A stretch of 64,000 nt of DNA from the NCBI GenBank assembly GCA_039090855.1, contig CM076990.1:202125232-202189231 (forward strand), read 5' to 3'. Shown piece by piece: positions 56,124 through 64,000 of this stretch. The notes below the pieces were generated by a model, which ran no database searches, had not been told where the DNA came from, and worked only from the letters and a program-made list of their open reading frames with translations. Source of the DNA: Macrothele yani (lineage: Eukaryota > Arthropoda > Arachnida > Araneae > Macrothelidae). Each line of letters opens with the position of its first letter. The stretch's first letter is position 1. Both the position numbers and the translations under genes were made by a program.

Positions 56124-58581
56124 GGAAATTTGTCATCTAAATAATAAAGGTAAGCAGCACTTGAAAATAATTATGGGAGATTTCAATGCAAAAATAGGGC
56201 AACGGCAACAGAATGAAACTTCAGTAGGTAAATTCGGTCATGGCAACAGAAACCAGCGTGGAAATTCTCTCGTTGAGTTTGCAGAGGCAGAAGGGTTTTT
56301 CATCTTGAACTCCTTCTTCAAGAAAAAGCCACACAGGAAATGGACATGGAGACATCCAAATGGGACGTCAAGTGAAATTGATTTTATTATGTGTAACAAA
56401 AAGTTCGTCATAGAAGACTGCAGTGTGCTAAACAAGTTCAACACAGGTAGTGACCATAGATTGGTGAGATGTAAGATGCACCTCAACACTAAACTTGAAC
56501 GTGGCAAGCTCATAAGACAAACAAAATCTATTGACATAACCAACCTTAAAAAACACCATAATACCTTCAAGTTAGAACTGAAGAACAGGTTCTCTGCTTT
56601 AGAAGGCCTAACATCGGAAGAAGTGGACATCTCTGAAGTTAACAGAAAAGTAACCAAAGCTCTTATGGAAACAGCAACAAAATTAGCTGGGTCTAAGAAC
56701 AAGTTGCATGTGAACAAATTATCAGGAAAAACCAAAATGTTGATGCAAAAAAGAAGAGAGATGAGGACAACTAAAGAAGATGTGACTTCCAAAGTGGAAT
56801 ATATAGAGCTATGCAAGACAGTAAGAAAAAGTATCACTGAAGACGTAAGGAAATTCAACTGTGAACTAGTGAGGAAAGCAATTGAAAACAACCGTAGCCT
56901 AAAGATAGCAAAGGGACATCTCAGTAAGGGAAGAAAACAGATTATGGCACTGAGAAAAGAAGATGGTTCTGTAACAAGAAATAGAGGCGAAATTTTGACA
57001 AGAGTGAAAGATTTCTACTCCAAATTATATGAAAGGGATGATATATGCACTCCAGACATCATGAAAGATACCAGTACCAGAGTTCCTCCAGTCCTTCCAA
57101 CAGAAGTTGCACATGCAATCAAGAACATGAAGCGAGGAAAAGCTCCAGGAGAAGATGGAATTACTGTAGACATCGTACAAGAAGCAAGTGGAGAAATCGA
57201 AACAGTACTCGCCCAAATTTTCACTCGATGCCTTAATGAAGGAAAGATTCCTGAGGATTGGAACACCGCTACAATGATCCTGCTACATAAGAAAGGTGAC
57301 ATTGAGGATCTCGGAAACTACAGACCTATCAGCCTCCTATCAGTGGTTTATAAAATCTTCACTAAAGTTCTTTCACACCGCTTGAAGGTAACACTGGACA
57401 TGGCTCAACCGAGAGAACAAGCTGGATTCAGGAGTGGCTACAGCACAATAGATCATATCCACGTGCTGAGAGAACTAATTGAAAGAGCGAGGGAATATGA
57501 ACTTCCATTGTGCATGGCTTTTATCGATTATGAAAAAGCCTTTGATTCGGTGAAACCATCAGCAGTTACAATGGCTCTGAAAACCTGCGGTATTGAAGAT
57601 GCATACATTAATATTATTAATAACATCTATGAAAATGCAAGTGCAAAGATTAGGCTGTTTGAAAATACAACACACGTAAAAATTGGAAAGGGAGTGAGAC
57701 AAGGTGACACCATATCTCCGAAGCTCTTTAATGCCACATTGGAGGGTGTTTTTCAGTCGCTGAGCTGGGAAAACAAGGGGATAAAGATTAATGGAGATTA
57801 TCTAACCCACCTTCGCTTTGCTGATGACGTAGTCATTTTTGCAACTACCCCATCAGAGCTGCAGAGTATGATCCAGGAACTTGCTGACAAGAGTAAAGAA
57901 GTGGGATTAAAAATGAACTTTCAGAAGACAAAAGTGATGTTCAATGCTTTTACAAGAAATGAAGATTTATCGATTGATGGAGAAAAGCTGGAGATAACAG
58001 ACACGTACGTTTATCTTGGACAGCAGATATCAAGTGAGGGTCACATTGATGAAGAAATTAATCGGCGTACAAAACTTGCCTGGAGAGCTTTTGGAAGAAA
58101 CAGCATAATTTTCAAGAGCAATATGCCATTATGTCTTAAAAGAAAAGTGTTTGATCAATGCATCCTTCCAGTGCTTACGTATGGTGCAGAGACATGGACC
58201 TTAACTAAAAGAGACATACAAAGGCTGCAGACAACTCAAAGAAGCATGGAGAGGTGCATGCTTGGTGTAACCAGGAGAGATAAGAAGAGGAACTCGTGGA
58301 TCCGAAAAATGACAAGAGTGGAAGACATCATGATCAGAGTTAAATCCCTGAAATGGCAATGGGCTGGACATACTGCCAGAAGGACAGATCATCGATGGAC
58401 AGCCGAAATTTTAGATTGGATTCCAAGGGACAGGAAAAGACCCAGAAGAAGACCACATGGGAGATGGGTGGATGAAATTCGAAAGTATGCAGGGGTGACA
58501 TGGAGGAGACTGGCACAAGACAGACCGTTGTGGAGGAAACTTGGGGAGACCTTCGTCCAGCAGTGGATTGATAATGGTTGA
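55996..58581 (+). CDS. RTE LINE polyprotein: end of endonuclease plus reverse transcriptase, 861 codons open
   Basis: Meaningful protein starts at ~residue 38 (KEFYEEI). MGDFNAKIGQRQQ and later SDHRLVRCKM complete the apurinic-type endonuclease. A Lys-rich linker (~140-330) precedes the RT: MKRGKAPGEDGITVDI, NYRPISLLSVVYKIFTK, EQAGFRSGYSTIDHI, motif A MAFIDYEKAFDSV, motif B GVRQGDTISPKLFN, motif C RFADDVVIFAT, and thumb LKMNFQKTKVM. The C-terminal region has YGAETWTL, KWQWAGHTARRTDHRW and ends FVQQWIDNG. All RT catalytic aspartates are present. It makes cDNA at a nicked target (target-primed reverse transcription). The frameshift upstream of residue 38 disconnects the first half of the endonuclease. 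Confidence 0.93.
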   Translation: MKVPLTELHDLLSNSRKDTRLRLFKLMRPPQVILKKKLKEFYEEICHLNNKGKQHLKIIMGDFNAKIGQRQQNETSVGKFGHGNRNQRGNSLVEFAEAEGFFILNSFFKKKPHRKWTWRHPNGTSSEIDFIMCNKKFVIEDCSVLNKFNTGSDHRLVRCKMHLNTKLERGKLIRQTKSIDITNLKKHHNTFKLELKNRFSALEGLTSEEVDISEVNRKVTKALMETATKLAGSKNKLHVNKLSGKTKMLMQKRREMRTTKEDVTSKVEYIELCKTVRKSITEDVRKFNCELVRKAIENNRSLKIAKGHLSKGRKQIMALRKEDGSVTRNRGEILTRVKDFYSKLYERDDICTPDIMKDTSTRVPPVLPTEVAHAIKNMKRGKAPGEDGITVDIVQEASGEIETVLAQIFTRCLNEGKIPEDWNTATMILLHKKGDIEDLGNYRPISLLSVVYKIFTKVLSHRLKVTLDMAQPREQAGFRSGYSTIDHIHVLRELIERAREYELPLCMAFIDYEKAFDSVKPSAVTMALKTCGIEDAYINIINNIYENASAKIRLFENTTHVKIGKGVRQGDTISPKLFNATLEGVFQSLSWENKGIKINGDYLTHLRFADDVVIFATTPSELQSMIQELADKSKEVGLKMNFQKTKVMFNAFTRNEDLSIDGEKLEITDTYVYLGQQISSEGHIDEEINRRTKLAWRAFGRNSIIFKSNMPLCLKRKVFDQCILPVLTYGAETWTLTKRDIQRLQTTQRSMERCMLGVTRRDKKRNSWIRKMTRVEDIMIRVKSLKWQWAGHTARRTDHRWTAEILDWIPRDRKRPRRRPHGRWVDEIRKYAGVTWRRLAQDRPLWRKLGETFVQQWIDNG

Positions 58582-58604
58582 CAATGATGATGATGATGAT
58601 GATA

Positions 58605-58750
58605 TATATATGAGAGATGGGTGGATGAAATTCGTAAATATGCGGGAGTGACATGGAGGAGACTGGCACAAGACAGACCGTTGTGGAGGAAACTTGGGGA
58701 GACCTTCGTCCAGCAGTGGATTGATAATGGTTGACAATGATGATGATGAT
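58605..58750 (+). mobile_element. RTE 3' fragment 1 in tail array (~145 bp)
   Basis: After the (ATG)n and a short 'atatatat' tract, the last ~130 bp of the RTE are repeated ('gagatgggtggatgaaattc' to 'gattgataatggttgacaatg'), again closing with (ATG)n. Nearly identical to 58460-58600. 5' truncation is extreme. Confidence 0.9.
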
Positions 58751-59566
58751 ATAGATTAATGGAGATTATCTAACCCACCTTCGTTTTGCTGATGACGTAG
58801 TCATTTTTGCAACAACCCCATCAGAGCTGCAGAGTATGTTCCAGGAACTTGCTGACAAGAGTAAAGAAGTAGGATTAAAAATGAACTTTCAGGAGACAAA
58901 AGTAATGTACAATGCTTTTACAAGAAATGAAGATTTATCGATTGATGGAGAAAAGCTGGAGATAACAAACACTTACGTTTATCTTGGACAGCAGATATCA
59001 AGTGAGGGTCACATTGATGAAGAAATTAATTGGCGTAGAAAACTTGCCTGGAGAGCTTTTGGAAGAAACAGCATAATTTTCAAGAGCAATATGCCATTAT
59101 GTCTTAAAACAAAGTGTTTGATCAATGCATCCTTCCAGTGCTTACGTATGGTGCAGAGACATGGACCTTAACTGAAAGAAACATACAAAGGCTGTATACA
59201 ACTCAAAAAAGCATGGAGAGGTGCATGCTTGGTGTAACCAGGAGAGATAAGAAGAGGAACTCGTGGATCCGAAAAATGACAAGAGGGGAAGACATCATGA
59301 TCAGAGTTTAATCCCTGAAATGGCAATGGGCTGGACATGCTGCCAGAAGGGCAGACCATCGATGGACAGCTGAAATTTTAGATTGAATTTCAAGGGACAG
59401 GAAAAGACCCAGAAGACCACCACATGGGAGATGGGTGGATGAAATTCGAAAGTATGAGGGAGTGACATGGAGGAGACAGACACAAGACAGACCGTTGTGG
59501 AAGAAACTTGGGGAGACCTTCGTCCAGCAGTGGATTGATAATGGTTGACAATGATGATGATGATGA
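58751..59566 (+). mobile_element. RTE 3' fragment 2 in tail array (~815 bp)
   Basis: Starts 'atagattaatggagattatc', equivalent to ~57784 of the full copy, and runs to (ATG)n. It encodes the RT from THLRFADDVVIFA onward (58760-59100) and the C-terminal region, but has a one-base shift near 59108 and a stop before 59310. Confidence 0.9.
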
Positions 59567-60590
59567 TATATATATATATATACATTAATATTATTAATAA
59601 CATCTATGAAAATGCAAGTGCAAAGATTCGGCTGTTTGAAAATACAACACACATAAAAATTGGAAAAGGAGTGAGACAAGGTGACACCATATCTCCCAAG
59701 CTCTTTAATGCCACATTGGAAAATGTCTTTCAATCACTGAACTGGGAAAACAAAGGGATAAAGATTAATGGAGATTATCTAACCCACCTTCGTTTTGCTG
59801 ATGACATAGTCATTTTTGCAACTACCCCATCAGAGCTACAGAGTATGATCCAAGAACTTGCTGACAAGAGTAAAGAAGTGGGATTAAAAATGAACTTTCA
59901 GAAGACAAAAGTGATGTTCAATGCTTTTACAAGAAATTAAGATTTATCGATTGATGGAGAAAAGCTGGAGATAACAGACACGTACGTTTATCTTGGACAG
60001 CAGATATCAAGTGAGGGTCACATTGGTGAAGAAATTAATCGGCGTACAAAACTTGCCTGGAGAGCTTTTGGAAGAAACAGCATAATTTTCAAGAGCAATA
60101 TGCCATTATGTCTTAAAAGAAAAGTGTTTGATCAATGCATCCTTCCAGTGCTTACGTATGGTGCAGAGACGTGGACCTTAGCTAAAAGAGACATACAAAG
60201 GCTGCAGACAACTCAAAGAAGCATGGACAGGTGCATGCTTGGTATAACCAGGAGAGATAAGAAGAGGAACATATTTTTTGGATCCGAAAAATGACAAGAG
60301 TGGAAGACATCATGATCAGAGTTAAATCCCTGAAATGGCAATGGGCTGGACATACTGCCAGAAGAACAGACCATCGATGGACAGCCGAAATTTTAGATTG
60401 GATTCCAAGGGACAGGAAAAGACCCAGAAGAAGACCACATGGAAGATGGGTGGATGAAATTCGAAAGTATGCGGGAATGACATGGAGGAGACTGGCACAA
60501 GACAGACCGTTGTGGAGGAAACTTGGGGAGACCTTCGTCCAGCAGTGGATTGATAATGGTTGATGATGATGATATAAATAAATAATAATA
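59567..60590 (+). mobile_element. RTE 3' fragment 3 in tail array (~1 kb)
   Basis: Starts after (TA)n with 'acattaatattattaataac', equivalent to ~57604 of the full copy. It encodes INIINNIYENASAKIRLFEN, GVRQGDTISPKLFN and RFADDIVIFAT, with a stop at 59938 (Glu codon changed to TAA) and a small insertion near 60270. It closes with (ATG)n and an A/T-rich tract. Confidence 0.9.
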
Positions 60591-61431
60591 ATAATAAATT
60601 AAACAAAATGAAAATTCATAGAATCAGTAGTTTTGACAGTGAATTGCGTAGTTCCGTAGTCAAACAGCTAAATCTGTAGAAACTACAGGCATTCTGTAGT
60701 AGTTGGCAGGTATACATTTTGATTATAAAACATCTTACTATAGGCACACATTTTACAAGTAGGGGGAGGGGAATTCTTTCTCAAAGAGAGAAAGGTTTGG
60801 TCTGTTCCATTTTAAGAACGAAGCAAAGGAAATCTTTCACTTACCTATCAACATCCACGATAAAATATCGATGTTTCGGACAGTACTTACAGAATATATA
60901 CCAATTTCATGAAATGACAACTTTCACACACAAAAACTTCAATTACTCTCATTTTATAACACAATCAATAAAATCCAAATTGTTTATAAAGAAAAGTATT
61001 TACCTTCTTTCATTCCATAAACTTCAGATTACAAACAGTTCGTCATTGATCAATCCAAAATGCACAAACCTACAGGTTGAGAAAACAAAGCATAAAACTT
61101 TCCAGAACGTGCACCACAAGCCAACGTTTTAGTTTTGATTGAGACTCCTCCTCCCTCAACAAACTGTCAGTGATTGGCTTCAGCAGTTCAGCTCCCGTAG
61201 TTCGCCTGATGGCTCCGAGTTCTCCCAGCAGAAACGCATTGTATCATCGGCGTTTTGCCGACAACGTACGCATAGCCTGATGGCGCGGCGGCTAGAGCAA
61301 TCACGTACACTAACATTTAAATGAAACAGGTTGTAAAAGAAAATAAAAAATATCTTTTGCTTTGCAAAAAAGTACGAAAATAAGGACAGGTTTCGAAATA
61401 GTAGGAAAAAGTAGGAACGCTGCGATCCCTG
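60591..61431. other. hAT-2 5' region with putative promoter
   Basis: 60630-60715 has 'ccgtagtcaaacagc...tctgtagtagttggcag', one of the dispersed 'tccgtag' patches. 61140-61310 is GC-rich ('ccgtagttcgcctgatggct', 'gcatagcctgatggcgcggc') and lies upstream of the minus-strand transposase, so a transposon promoter is plausible. 61320-61431 forms the terminal region with 'gtaggaaaaagtagg' subterminal repeats. Confidence 0.45.
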
Positions 61432-62762
61432 CTATTATAGCTTCTCTACAGTTTTACATTGATCTCGAGAATGACCCAAATGATGCCACAAAAGGCGGAA
61501 TTCTGTGAATCCACGGAAGAATTTTATGTATGAGTAAGTGAAAAACATGAATTTGATGGAAAATTAAATGTGAAAAATCTATAGAGTGTTGCTTACCCTG
61601 CTGTGAAACGATTTTACGGGGAACGGAAAGGTGCGGATTCCACCACAGACAGATAAAATACCAATCTAGAAATTTAATTTCTTTAAATAAAAGGGATGAA
61701 AACGATTGCTCCCTATTGATTAGTTTTGGAGAAGTATGTATTAGAAATAGGAAAACGTGCATTTCGTTAGAAAAAGTTATTAAAAATATGAAGTCGCTCC
61801 TTTTCACTATTCCCAAGTATTAAAAACAAGGAACATGATCTATCTCTCACACACCCATGACACAGAGAGAGAGAGAGAGAGAGCATAAAAAAATAAATAA
61901 AAATATAATCATGCAGGGAAGAAAAGAAAAAACTAGCTGGAAAATTTTAATATGCGGAAACAGAGAACAACACGACATTCTCATCACTTCTACAGCAGTC
62001 ATTTTCGGTGTGATTATGAACATTTACGAGATTTGCCGTCTTTTTTTCCGGTTTCTTCAAATGAAACATCTTACAATAAACTTTAGTACACAGACGTTTA
62101 ATAACGTTATTTCACTGAGATTTTCGATTTTCATAGCATATTCAATGCTTTCCATAGTCCGTAGTAAACTGACTATTTCCATAGTAACTCTATGTAAAAT
62201 CCGTAGTACTTGGAGTTTTTCAATCTTTCTTCCCACCGCATGGTCTTACTCAGCGTCACACGGAATGGTGTACACGGAGAATTTACTGCGCCGTAGTCCT
62301 GATGATGACGACGGGGCACAGCGGTTCTGGCGCACAATGGCTCAAAATCTGCCTTTTTGTAGTAAGATGTTGCAAGATTTTTGTTTTGTCGCACATTGGT
62401 GCGTAATTCCCACCCCAGTGCGAGGCACCGCACAAACGCCGTGGATGTGACATCATAAATCAGTGCTTCAACTTTCCAAGCTACTGTCTTGCTACCATTG
62501 CGGGGCTCACGACCTTGGAGCTGGAAGTGCCGTGGATTAACAAAAAAATATTTGTCTCCATTTGTCACCGACTCCCACAGCCAGTGTTGACGCTGGAGAA
62601 AAATGAGAAATTAATGGGGAAAGATAAAATTCTCATGCATAATAAATAGAAGAAAAAAACAGGAAAACCGCAAAACCGGATTTTTGTAGAAAAAACGGAT
62701 TTCCGGAAAATGTTTTTGAAATCGGACGGAATCCGGGTAAACCGGGACACTTGGCAGCTCTG
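61432..62762. other. Right part of the CAGGGCTGCC-ended element
   Basis: Contains the dispersed block 61440-61540 ('atctcgagaatgacccaaat...ggcggaattctgtgaatcc'), a (GA)n tract at 61863-61883, 'ccgtagtaaactgac...tccgtagtact' near 62157-62210, and the terminal 'aaaaccggatttttgtagaa...ggaatccgggtaaaccggga'. No protein domain recognised. Confidence 0.5.
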
Positions 62763-62826
62763 TGAGGGCAAAAGGAGGACAAACGAAGTATCAGGTAGGT
62801 GGTCATAATTCAGTGATCACTCAAAG

Positions 62827-63151
62827 TATATATCCATTATAAAACATGCCAAAACCCTAAGATTATGATAGAATTCTGAAAACATATATTTGTATGCTCC
62901 CAGAAAATGGAGGAAGATTGGTAGCTGTGGAATTAATGATTCTGAAAGCATGGCAAGTAAAAATGAAAAAGGCAGAACGAAAAAAAAAAAAAATTCCTCT
63001 CAGTGTAATGGCTACAACATCATAACTTATTTATCATAGAAGCATTAAAAAAAAAAAAAAATTCAGGATTGTTTTCCCATCACAGTACCCCAACTTCAGA
63101 ATTAGTATTTGTGAAAGGGAAGTTACAGTTAAATGAAAAGAAGTTACTCAC
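62827..63151. other. Intron flank, nothing recognised
   Basis: AT-rich with two A-runs (62980-62993 and 63048-63061) between the Tc1 end and ARID4 exon A. Confidence 0.45.
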
Positions 63152-63245
63152 CCACAGTGTACTGGCTATAATCTTGTAGCTTATTTATTACTGCATCAAC
63201 AAATAAATTCTTTTCGGGATGCTTTGCTTCCACATCAGCCCCAAT
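63152..63245 (-). CDS. ARID4 exon A: Tudor domain
   Basis: A 94-nt internal exon with acceptor 'ttgtatttcag|ATTGGGG' and donor 'ACTGTGG|gtgagta'. It opens in phase 0 and reads IGADVEAKHPEKNLFVDAVI, then NKLQDYSQYTV. It ends with one base of the Val codon completed by exon B. Human ARID4A/B have [34 protein letters not shown] here, the Tudor domain that reads methylated histone tails. Earlier exons lie beyond position 64000. It is the first ARID4 exon in this window in transcription order. Confidence 0.94.
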
Positions 63246-63691
63246 CTGAAATACAATTTAAAAAAATAGCATTTTCAGAAAACAATAAAACATAAAGTCA
63301 CAAAGATTACCATTGATACATAAGTCAGAGTGCAGAGACTACAAATAATTTTACACGTGATGACCATCATTAAAGAGCCATTATGTGGCACACTGGCTAC
63401 ATTATCACCAGTTTCTCCGGTATGTCTATCTAATCCAGCATTATTGGCTTCAAAACTTACAACAGACAAATTTTGTCACCAGAATGTTTATATTATATGT
63501 CTGCACAAATCCAACTGCCCTCTGGCTTGACAAACCAAACAAATTCATGGTAACACAGAATTAAAACCTTTCCAGCCTGGGCTAAGTTACTTTTGTCATG
63601 TCCTTAACATTTATCAAACATCACAAATACACTATATTTATTTTGAAGGCAAAGGGGACGAAAGAACGCATCCAAAGATATGACAATGTTG

Positions 63692-64000
<309 letters not shown>

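Larger units (their letters stand above)
55411..58604 (+). mobile_element. RTE-clade LINE (copy 1), full length
   Basis: The 5' leader starts after a (TA)n tract: 'gggatgtaaggtcaggtgat'. A single EN-RT coding region follows, and the 3' end is a (ATG)n tail directly after the stop at 58579-58581. There is no separate ORF1 and almost no 3' UTR, both typical of the RTE clade. The leader carries an imperfect hairpin around 55490-55560 ('aaaggggctctgacgac'). Coding and leader are GC-richer than the host intron. One frameshift near 56100 is the only obvious lesion, so this is a young copy. Confidence 0.93.
48928..61431 (-). mobile_element. hAT element (hAT-2), interrupted by retroelements
   Basis: Left end 'cagggagtgtagcaatcttt', right end complement of 'gtaggaacgctgcgatccctg', i.e. 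CAGGGATCGCAGCG. The 6-bp ctatta is present on both sides (48922-48927, 61432-61437). The minus-strand transposase lies at 50359-52817. A GC-rich stretch at 61140-61310, upstream of the coding sequence on that strand, may be its promoter. Between promoter and coding lie the inserted array relic, MITE and RTE cluster. 12.5 kb in total. Confidence 0.85.
45350..62762. mobile_element. CAGGGCTGCC-ended hAT-like element, greatly expanded by insertions
   Basis: Left end 'cagggctgccaacttttcaa', right end complement of 'cccgggtaaaccgg...acttggcagctctg', i.e. CAGAGCTGCCAA. The 6-bp tgaggg lies on both sides (45344-45349, 62763-62768). After removing the nested elements its own sequence is 45350-45498, 48751-48927 and 61432-62762, ~1.6 kb. 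No transposase is recognised in this; the 131-codon frame at 62173-62568 matches nothing. It is inserted in Tc1 copy f. Confidence 0.8.
42952..62826 (+). mobile_element. Tc1-like transposon (copy f) opened by nested insertions
   Basis: Left end 'agagtgatcactgaattata' at 42957, right end complement of 'ataattcagtgatcactca' at 62806-62824, flanked by TA. The transposon's own sequence survives in three pieces: 42952-43922, 45297-45349 and 62763-62826. Joined, 'ctgttgtactgaggg' (45335-45349) and 'caaaaggaggacaaacgaag' (62769) follow the unbroken equivalent in copy a (complement of 5610-5655). This proves the two were once contiguous. 19.9 kb now; ~1.1 kb originally. Confidence 0.9.

Noticed and set aside
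55996..58581. A host craniofacial development protein 2-like gene
   Set aside because: Database entries of that name in invertebrates are usually RTE endonuclease fragments; here the full EN-RT, leader and (ATG)n tail are visible.
62173..62568. 131-codon frame as a gene
   Set aside because: No recognisable domain, no splice context, and located inside the right part of a nested transposon.

Overview
This is a 64 kb piece of an animal nuclear genome, AT-rich and crowded with transposable elements. It is not bacterial or organellar: host coding is split into short exons with GT-AG borders, introns reach 24 kb, and the repeats are typical metazoan families (Tc1/mariner, pogo/Tigger, hAT, RTE and Penelope-like retroelements, a tRNA-derived SINE). 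An arthropod with a large genome is my best guess; the species cannot be fixed from the sequence.

The only host gene I can support runs on the minus strand across the whole window. Five exons (63152-63245, 38961-39040, 20449-20555, 15681-15905, 4087-4166; 586 coding bases, under 1% of the window) join in one uninterrupted frame with matching phases. They encode part of an ARID4A/ARID4B (retinoblastoma-binding protein 1) orthologue: the end of a Tudor domain, the linker containing [14 protein letters not shown], and the RBB1NT/PWWP-like domain. The first exons lie beyond 64000; the ARID and chromo-barrel exons lie before position 1. Everything else is intron.

Layout. 1-4086: an ~85-bp minisatellite, a tRNA SINE and blank intron. 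5576-11340: two Tc1-like elements, a pogo/Tigger element with recognisable DDE transposase, and a dead mariner. 11690-15385: an antisense RTE copy split by a Penelope-like fragment with a GIY-YIG domain. 16075-18305: an inverted-repeat-bounded composite with internal minisatellite. 20726-26103: two hAT-type non-autonomous elements with perfect 8-bp target duplications, each carrying an antisense SINE at the same place. 26588-29866: two Tc1-like elements. 30357-33092: a decayed hAT transposase. 34316-37838: a hAT relic with an 8-bp duplication, holding a satellite-like array with three-monomer higher-order structure. 37930-38600: mariner remnant. 40675-42100: a well-preserved Tc1-like element.

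The most elaborate region is 42952-62826. There a ~1.1-kb Tc1-like element was opened by successive insertions: a CAGGGCTGCC-ended element (45350-62762), inside it a long-inverted-repeat transposon of a family I cannot name (45503-48746) and a hAT (48928-61431), and inside the hAT a satellite-array relic, a Tigger-type MITE and an RTE retrotransposon with an intact 861-codon RT frame followed by three tail-to-head truncated copies. The window ends in a (TG)n(AG)n tract over 300 bp long.
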